Numbered from the stretch's first letter, positions 11,063 to 23,225 are shown. The stretch: DNA of 64,000 bases from Malaya genurostris (GCF_030247185.1 NC_080571.1:46603002-46667001); one strand, 5' to 3'. Translations and numbers: made by a program. Notes: generated from the sequence alone by a model not told the origin.

Positions 11063-12110
11063 TAACGATAAAAACATTTTTCGAGCACAACAAAATATGT
11101 ACTTTTCGATGCTCTTGAATTCATTTAAATGAAATCATTTCTACAATTCCTATAGTAATTGAAGGATTGGGTTTCTTTTCTCAACCTGAAATGTATATAG
11201 CCTTCCCCCGCTCTTCGAAAGTTGCTCTATTAAAAAAGAAATGTCGCAGTGTGGCGTGGCTCTTTCCTTTCGAGAGGGAATAACAGTAACATTCGTATAT
11301 CACGTATGCGTTTACACAGAACTATCCCTTCTTACTTGGTGTTCGAAAGTAGAAATTTCCAATTCAAATCACTGATCACATACGAGGATCAACGGGCAAC
11401 ATGCCAATAATGTCTAAAAACTATTCTGCCGAGATATGTTTTGTAAGATGTGTTTTCGCCAATGTTTCAAATGTTTGGTTTGGAACGAAAAAGAACATTC
11501 TTTGTGGTACGGTTCTTTCGTTAATTTCGCATAATCACAATTCTCAAAATCAGGCCGGAAGAAACATTTCAAATGCCTTTCTCTCTAAAACACCTTCTGA
11601 AATCCAAAAAGTATATCTGCTTGTAACGTACTTGAATAAACGTTTCTCGTCACATCCGATTTACAATACCTCTTTTGAATATTTTCGTAACTCTCTCTCA
11701 GTGTTGGCGTTTGCCGAAAATTTGACAGAAGCTGCTCGATATTCAACAATATTGTATACAACATTCTCAATCCGGTAAAAGATGCTACAAGAACTCGAAT
11801 CTCTCAATGCATGAACCGCGAGAGAATTTTTCTATATTTCTTCGCTCCATTCAGAGAGAATCTCCACAGCAGCGAGCTAACCTTTGATTCTCAGACAGGT
11901 CATCGAGAGAAATTCGCTCTCGCACTGGTGTCTATTCTATGTTAAATGAGCCATGCCGGTTTTTTGTTGCTGCGATGATATCCGTCTCTCTTCGATGGCA
12001 GTGATTGAAATGTATGAAGAGTTGCTAGTGAGCGTTAGTTAGTGATACGATAAAAGCCATTCTTGCTCTCACTTAGTTGCTTGAAATATACTGTACTCGT
12101 CAAGAAGTAC
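11063..12110. other. No gene seen; GAGA-rich unique sequence
   Basis: The sequence from 11200 to 12100 is less AT-rich with scattered GAGAGAA and CTCTC runs near 11800-11920. The 125-codon frame at 11401-11778 has no recognisable domain and an overlapping antisense frame. It could be a decayed LTR or a regulatory stretch; neither can be supported. Confidence 0.3.
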
Positions 12111-14224
12111 AATTTTTTTTCGTAAAATCCGATCATCCGATATTTGGGGCACTTGTTACATTCCCTGTCCCTCTCCCTCAAAATAACCTTTTAATAATCT
12201 TTGATAAGAAAGTAGTATCTGTATTACTCAAGAATTAGTGTATCTGCGATCATTGAAAACAATCCAGCTTCTTTATTGGTGACACTTGCTATCCTTTCAC
12301 GCCAATAAATATTTTTACGCCCATCTTTTAGTTGTCATAAGAATCTGTGCCTGTCGAAATATGTCGTTTTTCGCAAAAATTCGTAACATTTTGCCTCCTG
12401 TTAGCAAACACTTACTACACCCCTTTTTTTAATTGCAACCTATGAACAGAATTCTTACTTTTGCTAAATTAGGTGGATTCAGTTATTTCGGAGTTATGTT
12501 CGATCATATAAACAATTTGACCCTTTGCAATCCCCTTTCGTTGAGATCCTTACTTTATTCAACCCCCCCCCCCCCCATCCTTTCCTTCCCCTAAAAAAAG
12601 GCCTTTATGATCATCTGAAGTGCAAAGAGTATCTGTTCTCAGCAAGAAGTATCGTTTTTGGGAAACCCTCGTGAAATCAAAAATGAAACAAAAAAAGTTT
12701 ATTGAATGTTACCGGGCTGTTGATCCTGCAGATTACACCGTAAGATAGTGATTTTACGAGTTTTATTATGGTCAACACTCCACTACCACTGACAGTGTCA
12801 AAACTACATGAAATGGAGGTTAAAACTAGGGCAAAAAACGACAATTATAGTAATACATAAAATTGTATTGGATGATCGGAAAGATTCTGCAAATTAAAAA
12901 CATATCCCGCATCTCTGATCATCTCTGAGAAATTGAAGTGAGTTCCGTTTTGGAATTTTAGACCGTTACAGCCAAAGTAAGTTTGTATGGTCAGTAACTA
13001 GTATAAACTACAAATTTAGAATATGTTTTCCGTTCTCCATGAATCGGAGTAAGGAAGCTCTCTTCGATCACCTTGCAAAATCTATCGCGTTGTGTAATGT
13101 AATGAAATGTATACAGAAAAAAATATGAATTTTACAGGTGACATAATTTTATAAACGATACAATTCATAGCTAGTTAACTTTTCAAATGACGCAATATTC
13201 CACACGTACAGAATTTTACAGGCTCCGAATGTAATTTGCCCTCGGCTATCAAGTGCCGCTGTATGGACTCATATGGATTCTTTATTCATCAAACATATAT
13301 GGGTTTCTGTGGTTCAGTCGATTAACTGACTACTTTGTGATCTGACAGTTCCTGGTTCAAGTCGCGCTGTTGCTATCGATCTTTTGTTTTTTTTTTTCAT
13401 TTGATTTCAAGCTATGTAATTTTTTCAACAATCGTAACAACCATGTACCAATTTTATATGTTCTTGAACACAAAATTTGTGTGAAATAAGACGCTCCATT
13501 TATGTGTATCTTATAAAATGTAAATCACTTGATTTATTCGAGCTTATTCTGTATTTCTGGAACCAGAAGTCGGATTCGGATGAAACCTTTCATTTGAATA
13601 CATGCTATCATCATGGAAATCATCTCAGGTGAATGTGGGTTCTGTTTTGGAATTTTTGACCTCTACTTCCGGAACTGAAAACCGTCAAAGTTTATATAAT
13701 AACCATCTAATATAACCTTGGAATTGAAACAGTTTTGAACCAAGTAGAGAAAATTTCTCTATTTTTGTTGCATCGTTCAATGTTTTTGACCGCCTTTTTC
13801 CTGTGCTTCCGGAACTGGTGAAGTCAACTGGCCACTCCCGAAATGAAATCCGGGCCTGGATTCTCGTCAATTAGATAAACTTTGCAATGACCTTCTCTGT
13901 TATGGATACTTGCCAAACACTCTTCTCCCTAAAAAAATATCCTTATGACCATCTCTGAAGAGCATGAGTACCAAGTTTGATAACAATCCGTTTAGTAGTT
14001 TCGGAGTTATGTCGTTACAAATATAACTCCCCCCTTTTTAGAAGCCCTTAGTATATCCAAGATCCCTCTCCCCCCCCCCCCTCCAAGAATATCGTCAAAA
14101 TCATTTCTAAGTTGTGCAGATATCGATTCTCGTCGAATTAGCTAAGAAACCCCCCTCCTCCCCCTTACCCTGTTAAGGATGCTTGCAACAGACTTTTCCC
14201 CCTAAAAATGTCTTTATGGCAATC
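12111..14224. repeat. Degenerate repeat block with poly-C runs
   Basis: Phrases such as 'cggagttatgtcgtta', 'ctttatgatcatctgaag' and 'accaagtttgataacaatcc' recur loosely around 12480-12680 and 13860-14230, with C-homopolymers at about 12561 and 14080. 'ccggaactg' and 'cggaaccagaagtcgg' pieces at 13550-13700 link it to the block at 5.6 kb. No gene is visible. Confidence 0.5.
13302..13375 (+). repeat. tRNA-like sequence, possibly a SINE head
   Basis: An A-box-like TGGTTCAGTCGATTA and a B-box-like GGTTCAAGTCG stand about 40 bp apart, and an oligo-T run follows at 13385. Cloverleaf pairing is poor, so this is more likely a tRNA-derived repeat or pseudogene than a working tRNA. Confidence 0.35.
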
Positions 14225-15545
14225 TCGTCTGCTTAGCGATTTATGTTGAACCGCAATGTGAAATTAACATACGGAACGACCGAAATTAGCTCTGCGCCTA
14301 ATTCGTATTACTGTTTTTGAATTAGTTGATTTTAACAACAAAATTTCCAAAATAACTATAAAATTAGTTAAAATTGAGAATTTACTTTGCTGAAAAAACT
14401 CTTATTTTTAGAGAATGTGTTTAGTTGGTGAATATCCTGGACACAAACCAGCAATATTTCAATCCAACACGAAATTCTAATTGACAACTAATTTTGTTAT
14501 TAAAATCAGAAAATTTGTTTCTATTTATCTATCACCATCATTACTGAAGGACAGCACAAAGAAACCAAAACTGAAATGGGTATTATTAACAAGTTTATTA
14601 GCCAAAAACTCATGAGAAGTGTCAAAGCAAAACAATCCATTAAAAAGCTAAAAAGGACAGTCTTATTGAAACTGCTTGAAAATTGTTTTGATGTTTTTCG
14701 CATGTGTTCGATATATCTTTACTTAAATTTCTAAACCGATATGTAAAAATGTCGTAAACTGTTAGTTGAAATCGTATTTATTCAGAATTTGTGCGCACTT
14801 GAAGCGATTCTGCGTAATAATGTTTTTACGCGGAACAGTGAAGTGAATTTCGTATGTTTCACTCTAATTGTGATGAAGTTTTTTTGTATTTTCAAACCTT
14901 CCGAGCTGCGCCGTCCGGTGTACTATTTGTATTCGGTTTTTGTTTTCCGAGTGCTCAAAGTTTTCAATGAGAATGAAGAAAACAGTGATTTAGAAGAAAA
15001 AAATTCAAAAAGATGTTTACGTTTCGTTTATGTCTTTTTCTCCAATACAACATCGTATTTATACCTGCCAATATAGAAAAGACAACCGCGTCTGAAATTT
15101 TTTCGGCAGTAGTGTGCCATCTAGTGGCTAGTAGTCATTACGGTGTTACCGTTTCGGTGACAGGGCGCCATATAGCTGCAGATTGCAGAAGCCAATTCAA
15201 CCATTCATATTGGTTGAAAACAGCATTATATTTCTTTAATTCAACTAAGAAATTAGTTGAATGGAAATGAAATGTGCCTTAGCTAAGAAATGACAGCACG
15301 TTTAATTTGTGAATACCACTAAAAAAAATAGTCATTTCAACAAATATTTTATTATTATTAAGGGAATGAGAATAAAAAATCTAAATCAGCAAAAGTAAGA
15401 TTTTTTTAGTTGTCTCAAAAAATAACTAACTAAAATCAGCAAATCAACTAAATTTTTCGCGAAAATGCTGATTTCGGTCGTTCCGTGCAGTTAAACATAA
15501 ACTGCTAATGCACTGATGAGTCTACTTCAAAACGTGGAAAAAATG
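14225..15545. repeat. MITE 'C', copy interrupted by the 14271-15486 element
   Basis: The flanks of the inserted element, 'cttagcgatttatgttgaac' on the left and 'gttaaacataaactgctaat' then 'gcactgatgagtc' on the right, match the two sides of the family seen at 17270, 35345 and 48085. This gives the insertion order: MITE first, element second. Confidence 0.5.
14271..15486 (-). mobile_element. 1.2-kb inverted-repeat element 'X', copy 1
   Basis: The ends are ACGGAACGACCGAAATTAGC and its near reverse complement. The copy at 43734-44947 is the same sequence in opposite orientation, apparently differing at only a few per cent of sites. Subterminal regions are rich in TTAGTTGA/TCAACTAA motifs. A 60-codon frame (14521-14703 minus) begins MRKTSKQFSSSFN and ends MMVIDK, with a hydrophobic middle. 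It encodes the same 60 residues in both copies with one silent base change. It has no recognised domain. No clear target duplication is visible (at most 2 bp). Superfamily unknown. Confidence 0.75.
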
Positions 15546-17000
15546 AGATATTGTCATGTGAACTTTGCATTAATTGGTAATCAGAAACCCCTTAATAGCT
15601 ACTCAACATTGTTATTTCATTACCATGGTTCTAAGATAAATCAATGTTTTCTGCGTCCAGATATTAAATGACTCAAAAGCTCTACCCAGAGGACTCTTGG
15701 GATATCGAAAGAAAATTAAAAGCACATTTCATCATTCAATTCATCCAGAAAAAAAAATTGAACCTATCCATTAATGGAAATCCGCAAGTGCAACCTCGTT
15801 CGGAAGCAAAATTCTATACCTGAGATCATCGTCTAAGCGGATTGAAAATGTATTCATTCCCGCCGGTATGTGAATGGTTCCCATTTCTTCTAACAGCAGC
15901 AGCAGCAGGAGCAGCAGCAAAAAGTGTTGAGTACAAACACATTCGGTCCATGATCTCGAATGCCATCTCGGAACTATTGAGCCGTGTGCCTACGAATGAC
16001 GGTAGAATAAGCGGAACCCTTTCTGAAGTACACTTTACAGGTCCAATGCCTTCCAATCGATTCCGTTTGATCTTTACGTAAGGATTCCGATGAATGGAGC
16101 TTTCCGGGTTTGTTCGTTCACCGAGTCAGTGAAAGCATGTTTTCCGACGGAAGACGAAAGACGAAAGGCATACCAACCTAGTTTATAAATTGACTCAGTA
16201 ACAGTTATGTGCTTTTCATTGGTGATATCAACGTTCGGCTGCATATCATTTCGAAGAGTGCTTCTTTCAATAGGAAACTTTCCGGCCACCCCCCCGGGTG
16301 TATACCTTTCTGCACCGGCAGTCAGGATAGCAATATGAAGGAAAAGCGTATTTCACTGCACTTTGACTTGGTTTTTCGTTTTATTTATTTTTTTCTCCTA
16401 AACCACCAAGCTTTGTCTTCTGTGCTTCGATATCTGAACTGATATTGCAAAAAAAACGTTGTCATATCGAAGATCTGTGTGTACGGCGTCGCCGTCATCA
16501 TCAAATGATCTGCTGCTGTTGTCTCCAAGGTATCGACTTCCAACCGGAACTCAACCATTACCAAAACCCTGGACCAGCGCAAAACTCACGAACGAACGTT
16601 CGCTCATTGGAAATAGAAGAAAATCCAAAAATTGAATCGAACCCAGTTCCTCTTCGGAAACCATCCTAGCCACTACATCCTATTCTGCCTGCCAGTATTC
16701 TCATACGACAACGTTCAAAAGGCTCGTTAAGCTTTGTGTATGCACTGGCGGAACATATTTCAATACCGTTTCGCTTCCCTGCATGTGTTTGCTCGTTCAC
16801 TTTATTGGCTCGAAAATGCATTTGGGAAAATTCGAGCCAAGCTATGTGTGAGCCCGGTATTCCCGGTATGGCTTGGCATCTGTAGTTCACACTAATGTAG
16901 CCATCAAACTTGGGCTTGGATAGCAAACACACACACACACACATCGTTTGATATTTCGGAATCTCACAGCGGTATGGATTTGATTAAATGTATCAACGCA
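15546..17000. other. Unique, GC-richer island with (CAG)n and (CA)n tracts
   Basis: Sequence complexity and GC rise from about 15780 to 16960, with a CAG run at 15893-15920 and a CA run at 16928-16944. Short open frames exist on both strands but none has a domain. It resembles the islands at 4.4, 32.6, 46 and 54 kb and may be conserved non-coding DNA of a host locus. Confidence 0.35.
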
Positions 17001-17269
17001 ACTTTGTAAGTTTAAATTGAAATATATTTTGCAGTTTCAATTTCAATTCATACTACCAAGTGTCACTATATTTAGTCTAATATGTTCCAGTCTTGAATCC
17101 CTTGCTGTCGACTTTACAAAAACCAGTTCACTTGATCAGGGTAGTGATTTGTATGAAACTCAAATAAACTAAACATGCATATGAAACTCAATAAACAAAT
17201 CGATTACTTCAGCGTTCGTAAAAATCAAACAGTAGCCCAAAGTAAGACAGTATTGCCGAACAAACGCTA

Positions 17270-17380
17270 ATGCTAATTTTACGTTTCGTCTTCGGTACTT
17301 CAGTGCATTAGCAGTTTATATTGAACTGCTAATGCCACCCAACGGTTCAACGCTAAGCAGCCGCAAAGTTAATGCTACTT
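17270..17380. repeat. MITE 'C', partial copy
   Basis: It contains 'ttttacgtttcgtcttcgg', 'cagtgcattagcag' and 'ttgaactgctaatgccac', the inverted halves that define this family. The interval 17001-17269 shows no gene. Confidence 0.5.
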
Positions 17381-17626
17381 CAAAAGCACTTCGCACAAAC
17401 CGGTACCCATGCTATACTAGAACTCCTAAATAACTGATTAATCAGTATGAATTAACAAACTTCGCTCCAAATCGTGTTCACAGCTGGCAACACTCATTCC
17501 ATGAAACTTTCTGGACATGAGGACTTTATCCCCAGAAGTCACTTTGCAAATTTTTTTTTTTTCGAAATTGATCTAGACTGTCTTTTGAAAATAGACTTCT
17601 ATTTCATCCATTTTTTCCAAAAAATA

Positions 17627-18880
17627 TCAGGCGTACAACTTTGCTCCCGCCGGCTGATGCTGGTCAAAATACATAGATGATAATGCCTTTAAAGTGAGTG
17701 TGTACAGTGCCTAACGAATTGTCTTCGCCGTTTCAGTGACAGTTGTTCTTGTTTTCGTATTATTCACGCTCGAAAATGTCTGTTTATGTGCCCAATTCTC
17801 GCCATTTGCGGGAAGTTTTACTTTTCTGTTACAATTCGAAAAAAAAGCAGCTGAAGCGCATCGAATACTCTTAGAAATTCACGGTGATGCTGCTCTGACT
17901 AAAAGAACGTGTCGGGAGTGGTTCCAACGTTTTAAAAATGGTGATTTCGATGTTGAAGACAAACATGGTAGTGGAAGATAAAAAACCTTCAAAGATGAAC
18001 AACTAGAAGCATTGCTTGATGAAGATTCGTGCCAAACCCAAAAAGAGCTTGCCGAATCGTTGGAAGTGAGTCAGCAAGCCATTTCAAAACGTCTCAAGGC
18101 CCTGGGCATGATTCAGAAAGAAGGAAACTGGGTGCCGTACGAGTTGAAACCGAGGGACATCGAGCGCCGACTATTTGTATCTGAGCAACTGCTTCAAAGA
18201 CAAAATCGTAAGGGGTTTTCACATCGAATCGTAACCGGTGATGAAAAGTGGGTTCGATACGATAATCCTAAACGCAGAAAATCATGGGGAAAGCCCGGGC
18301 ATGCTACTTTGTCGAAGGCAAAACCAAATATTCACAGCGCTAAGGTTATGATTTGTATTTGGTGGGAACAGCTTGGTGTGATTTACTACGAGCTCTTAAA
18401 ACCGGGTGAAACAATCACAGGAGATCGCTATCGAAAGCAACTGATGCGCCTTAGTCGCGCGCTAAAAGAAAAGCGGCCATAATATCAAGAGCGACATGAC
18501 ATAGTCATCCTGCAACACGACAATGCTCGGCCTCACGTCGCAGAAGTGGTCAAAAAGTCCCTGGAAACGCTGAAATGTAAAGTCTTGCCCCACCCGCCGT
18601 ATTCCCCAGATGTCGCCCCTTCTGACTTCCGTTCGATGGCACACGGCCTGGCAGATCAACATTTTCAATCCTTCGAAGAGTTGGAAAAATGGATTGCTTC
18701 ATGGATTGCGTCAAAAGAGGACTCATTTTTTCGAGCCATGATCCGAAAATTGTCGGAAAGATGAGAGAAAGTTGTCGCTAGCGACGGACAATACTTTGGA
18801 TAATTCATCTGTAAGCGCTTTTTCGCAATAAAGCTTTTAATTTTGGAAAAAAAAACGGCGGAAGCAAAGTATTTTCCTGA
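17627..18880 (+). mobile_element. Mauritiana-type (Mos1-like) mariner, 1,254 bp, near full length
   Basis: The ends are TCAGGCGTACAACTTTGCTC on the left and, on the right read inward, TCAGGAAAATACTTTGCTTC. Both continue into CCGCCG. TA flanks both sides (17625-17626 and 18881-18882). The length matches known mariners at about 1.28 kb. Confidence 0.88.
17775..18803 (+). pseudogene. Mos1-like mariner transposase with stops and a frameshift
   Basis: The start at 17775 gives MSVYVPNSRHLREVLLF, matching the MSxxVPN start of this subfamily. The frame shifts in an A8 run near 17840, then AAEAHRILLEIHGD and TCREWFQRFKNGDFDVEDK continue. A stop follows GSGR, another follows KEKRP and a third follows KLSER. 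All three catalytic Asp residues are present: GDEKW, LQHDNARPH and YSPDVAPSDF. Spacing between the second and third is 34 residues (DD34D). The protein ends VASDGQYFG. It is inactive but only mildly decayed, suggesting later arrival than the surrounding repeat. Confidence 0.9.
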
Positions 18881-19490
18881 TATATTCTAAAAATGACAAA
18901 TCTCACAAAAATACTTGTGCTAGTTATGTTTACGAAATTAGTCAAAATCTTATCGAACCCTACACTGAAAGAATCGATCTTGAAAATTTGAAGATGTATT
19001 AAAAAAAACCTATTCTCTATTTCAGTGATATTGTCCCAGCATAGACAATGAACCTGTAAATTTTCAATATGAAATAGAATAGTTTTTGTTAGAAAAACTT
19101 ATTTTTTCCTTGGAAGTTTTTATCTTGCAATATATGAACGGTTGGTAGAGAATATAATCACCTATCTTAGGATAAAATTTGATCAAAATCAAAAATGTTT
19201 TTGTTTTTGTAAATCGCTTTTAAATTTTTAAAGCCAATTTTGTCTCGGTGTAGGACTGAATGAGAATTTTTACAGTATTTTTACTCGAAAATTTGACTGA
19301 TTTTGTTAAACTCACTAGTAATACATTTATTTGTAGGATTTGCCTTTTTAGTTTTAAAATGTTTGACCCTTTTCAAAAGACAGTTGGAAAAACGAAGTAT
19401 GCAAAGTGGCTTTTTGTGACAAAGTCTACATGTCTAGAAAGTTTCATTCAAACCTGAGAGGGGTGTTGCCAACAGTTGGCGCAACATTCG

Positions 19491-19959
19491 TCTATTATTA
19501 CAGCAAATTAAGGGGCGGGTAGGGTCTAATACTTTTGAAACATCATTTATTTTTTTCTTTATGCTCCCTTATAGTAAAACATTTGAAGAATATTATGTGA
19601 AATTTTCAATTCTATCGGAACAAAACACAGCAAGTTATGGGCCTTTATCTTTACTTATTTCATACTGTGAAAAAGTAAATGCTCGGTACACGGGCCCCAG
19701 ATTTCTACTTCGATTAACCATAAAACTTGAAAAAGATTCTTGAAATGTTTCATTATAACAAAATATAAATGAAAAAATATAGTGTTTCGAAAATGTTTCT
19801 ACGGGCTTCCTGGAGTAATAAATTGTTTCCATTGATTTTATAGACAAAAAAGTTTAAACGCGTCTTTCTCGAAAGCAGGTTTTGAAAGTCCGTGTCCATC
19901 GTCACTCAAAAACTACTGCATCACTTTTTTTCAAATTTTGCACACACGTTCTACATGTG
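19491..19959. other. No gene seen
   Basis: AT-rich sequence. Short overlapping frames at 19561-19847 have no domain. Confidence 0.4.
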
Positions 19960-20355
19960 AAATACCAGACCCCAACGTTTTCCTTTTCGTTGTTTATTAC
20001 TTTGGGAAGGTTTTACAGCTACAAAATGGCGGATGGTTTTGTGGAAAATCGTAGTTTTGATCACTATTAAAAATTAAAAAATTAAAAAAAAATCAAACAG
20101 AAACGTTGGGGTCTAGAAAAACATCTACTCTATCGATGCTTCTTTGATTTGTTGACTTCGGATTAGATACAGTGGACACCCGCAAATCATGATTTTGAAG
20201 AAGCGTTCTCAAAAATACCTCTTCACCGACTTATTCCTTAATATTTTTCCACGAAAAACATACAAAATGTTCTTCGAAAAATGCTTTGTATTATGCAAAA
20301 CGTTTGAATTCGTGTTGTTGAACGATAGTTTTTTGAAAAAAAAATCGCAAAATGA
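19960..20355 (+). repeat. Dispersed repeat 'E', copy 2
   Basis: It matches 8460-8840 in order and orientation, including 'gaaacgttggggt', 'cagtggacacccgcaaatc', 'tccacgaaaaacatacaaaa' and the A-rich leader. Confidence 0.7.
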
Positions 20356-20531
20356 TATTTTTTCCATCGTTTAGACTCTGAACTCCCCTCCCTCCCCCTT
20401 AAGTCACGATGTGAAGAAAGTGCAAGAGATTCAATCAAATAAAAGAATTAGCTCAGTTTTTATACAATTAAAACAGTAACACGATGTAGATAATATCAAC
20501 GTATCAACGTATTGATTATCCTACAGAGAAT

Positions 20532-20918
20532 TTGAAAAAGTCTGGGGTATACAAAATCTCGTGTCCTCATTGCGATAAAATATACATCGGACAAACAAAG
20601 AGAACACTAGACATTCGTTTCAAGGAACATATCTCAGAAATAGCAAAAGCATCCAAAGAATTGGAAAAGGGACTACCACATCACTTCAAGTCAAAAGTAG
20701 CAGAACATGCCTTTTTTGAAGATCATGAACTCACTACTAATGACATAAAAATCTTAAGACAAATTTTCAATCCATGGAAATTAGATTCAGCAGAAAGTTT
20801 AGAAATATTCAAAAACAACTCCATCTCTTTATTAAACCGAGACCAAGGGAATAGATCTTCTTGGCTTTTCCAGTTACTACCCATTTCCAAGATAAAAACA
20901 AACATAGAAAACACTTAA
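20532..20918 (+). pseudogene. GIY-YIG endonuclease domain of a Penelope-like element (5' truncated)
   Basis: About 128 uninterrupted codons begin at a non-ATG codon, because the upstream reverse transcriptase is missing. The N-terminal part reads SGVYKISCPHCDKIYIGQT, which is the GIY...YIG pair (here GVY and YIG) with a CPHC insertion typical of Penelope-type nucleases. KRTLDIRFKEH follows, with the conserved Arg and an acidic/His region. Later FKSKVAEHAFFEDHEL and ILRQIFNPWKLDSAESLEIF are the usual C-terminal blocks, and LLNRDQGNRSSWLF ends it. The domain would nick target DNA during retrotransposition. The frame is open to its stop, so the copy may be fairly young, but it cannot work alone. 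Confidence 0.82.
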
Positions 20919-21058
20919 CTCTTCCAGTTTTCTGTTACCTGTTTTACCTTTCATTTTTTTTTTGTTCCTTTTGTGTTTTACCTACTTACGTTTCTACCTA
21001 CTTACGTTTGTATAAAAGTAACTTCACTGCAGCATTCTTTCAATAAACTTATAAAACC

Positions 21059-21108
21059 GATACACTGAAGAAGGATGCAAATAGCATTCCGAAATACGTA
21101 TCTGTATT
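21059..21108 (+). ncRNA. Hammerhead ribozyme candidate (type I, Penelope-associated)
   Basis: All elements occur in order: stem I strand GATACA (21059-21064), core CTGAAGA (21065-21071), stem II GGATGC/GCATTC with AAATA loop (21073-21089), GAAA (21091-21094), stem III ATAC/GTAT (21094-21101) with almost no loop, cleavage-site C at 21102, and stem I partner TGTATT (21103-21108). Stem I pairs over six positions including one G-T. The first stem II pair is an A-C mismatch. Very short stem III is known for ribozymes of Penelope-like elements. Confidence 0.7.
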
Positions 21109-21429
21109 ACAACGTTTGATACACTTTCGGAAAAATAGTGACTGTGAAAATAGTGACTTTGTGAAAGTGTAATGACGTGACTTTCATTTGAGTTTAAATT
21201 TGTGAGAATCTGCTGTATCTGGACGCGAAGGTGAAGCAAATATTGCAGAGAGACCAGTTCTATCTGTAAGTACTTGTAGCTAGAAAAGTAAAAATTTCTT
21301 CAACTTTCGTGCATATTTTTCAATCACCGGCAAAATATGAAGTCGATCAAGGAGCCTATTCAGTACAGTTGATAAACAGAATGTGTCGGTTTAAACAAGG
21401 ATTCGTGAGTTGTATCGACGAAGTGGGAG

Positions 21430-21830
21430 ACTGTAGGAAGCTTCCCGGAATGTCTTTTTTGTACAGCCATGCAACGAAAATGTGCATTTCTGGACGAAGA
21501 AAAAAGGCCAAGTTTCCCAAAAAAAATGTTTGGTTTGGCAGGCAATATGCAGCTGTGGTCGAGTAGCTGAAGTATGATTTGGAATTTATTTACTACTCTA
21601 TAGATGTTTCGGAATGATATGAAGCGAAACATGGTGTACCGAAACAGGTGAATTTACCTAATTGCTCGGAGTAGCGACCTATCGAGCGGTATTGGGCTCT
21701 CGCGAAAAGAGAACTCTCTCTATATAATCAAGCCAAACTATAGAAAATTTTCAAAAATCTTAGACGAAAGCAGCTAAATCGGTTACAGAGAAGCCTCTTC
21801 AAGTAACTGTAATTAGTTTCTAGATGACTA
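21430..21830 (+). pseudogene. Decayed DD37-type Tc1/mariner transposase with internal deletion
   Basis: Shifting frames give KLPGMSFLYSHAT, then KAKFPKK, then WQAICSCGRVAEV, then after a gap GVPKQVNLPNCSE and RPIERYWALAKREL, and finally RRKQLNRLQRSLF. WQAICSCG and the P-NCPExRPIExYWA block are the same as in the 48.4-kb copy. The segment with the second catalytic Asp is missing. The interval 21251-21429 has no recognised content. Confidence 0.6.
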
Positions 21831-23225
21831 GTAATGAACAATTGAATGAATAAAAACCTGTTTTCACCCACCTAGTGGTGTAACGATTCCTTTCTCATAT
21901 CAATCATACTATCATATATATGACTGAATAACCGGAATCGTTTTGTTTGGCCGTCTACTGACAATGACTACCGATTGGATCAGTTTTGATGTTGATTTAG
22001 ATTTTTTTTTAAAGTTTTTTGTTTCTCCTCTTTAAGTGATGGTATAAAATTTTAAACTTCACGCTATAATTCCGGAACCGGAAGTCGGGTCCTGATAAAA
22101 TCCAAGAATTCCGTATGAGACCACAGGACCTTTCATTGGAAACTATGTTTGTAAAAATCGGTCAAACCATCGTTGAGAAAAGTGAGTGAGATCCATTTGG
22201 AGAAATATGACCACTATTTCCGGTGCCTACGGAATCGGAGACTGAGAACCATGATAGCCGGAATTAGTTTTCTAGCCGTCTACTGATAATGACTATACAA
22301 TGGAGTGGTTTTGAGGCCAGTTCATGTGTTTTTGTTTTCGACCATTTAAGTGATGGTATACAATTTTTAACCCACTTTACTTAATAATTCCGAAACCGGA
22401 AATCGGATCCAGATTAAATTCAGAAGTTTTGTATATAATCATAAGACCTTAAATTTAAATCTAAATTTGTAAAAATCGGTCACGCCATCTTTGATTAATA
22501 AATAGTACACATATTTTCATTTTTTTGCACATTTTACCTCTTAATTCCGGAACCGGAACTTTCGGAATCAGTAACGTAGATCCGGTATACCCAAAATCAA
22601 TGTATTTGATCATCAACTAATCAAATCTGAGTAATTCAAGAATTATACGGCTATTTGAATGTATTTGATTGAACTTTCCGTGTCATGCTGCTGAAAATGA
22701 CATTTTTATATCTATTAGTCTGTAATTCCGAAACCGGAAGTCGTACCCAGATGAAATTTGGTTGGATTATATGGAGTTGTAAGACCTTTCATTTGAACCT
22801 AGGCTAGTGAAAATTGGATGAGTGGTCTTTGCGAAAATCGATTGCAAGTTTTTAGCTCATTTTGCACATTTTACCCCGTAACTCCCGAACCGGAAATCGA
22901 ATCCAGATGAAATTGAAATAACAACCTATGAGACTTCAAGTTGAAGAAAATCGGTTGAGCGTCCTATGAGAAAATCGAGTGCACTTTTCGTGATTTTTTT
23001 GCACATTTTATTCCATTATTCCCGAACCGAAAGTCCGATCCGAGTAAAATTCAATAGCAAGCTATGAGACCAAGAGTCATTTAATTTGAATCTAAGTTTG
23101 TGAAAATCGGTCCAGTAATTTCCGAAAAAATCGAGTTCACAATTTTGTTACACACACATACAGACATTTGCTCAGTTCGTCGAGCTGAGTCGAATGGTAT
23201 ATGACACTCGGCCCTCCGGGTCTCG
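21831..23225 (+). repeat. Degenerate 'CCGGAACCGGAAGTCGG' repeat block, second copy
   Basis: At least six loose units carry an 'aaaccggaagtcgg'-like core at about 22075, 22388, 22548, 22728, 22888 and 23028. The block ends with 'cacacacatacagacatttg', 'ctcagttcgtcgagctgag' and 'ggccctccgggtctcgg' at 23150-23225, the same terminal signature as near 7.2 kb. Confidence 0.75.

Larger units (their letters stand above)
17450..19490. mobile_element. Repeat 'B' with long terminal inverted repeats, hosting a nested mariner
   Basis: The left end (17455-17600: 'ctggcaacactcattcc', 'gaaactttctggacatg', 'gatctagactgtcttttg') is inverted at the right end (19350-19490: 'cttttcaaaagacagttgg', 'catgtctagaaagtttcat', 'gggtgttgccaac'). 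Related sequence lies at 57640-59040. A mariner sits inside at 17627-18880, and 18883-19350 is B-family interior without a gene. Confidence 0.65.
20505..21250 (+). mobile_element. 3' part of a Penelope-like element
   Basis: It comprises the GIY-YIG coding end (20532-20918), a T-rich 3' untranslated stretch and the hammerhead-type motif at 21059-21108. Penelope-like elements combine a reverse transcriptase with a C-terminal GIY-YIG nuclease and carry hammerhead motifs in their terminal repeats. The reverse transcriptase is absent, so this is a 5'-truncated copy. Exact ends are not resolved. Confidence 0.7.

Noticed and set aside
11401..11778. 125-codon plus-strand frame
   Set aside because: No family resemblance, antisense frame also open, composition like the flanks.
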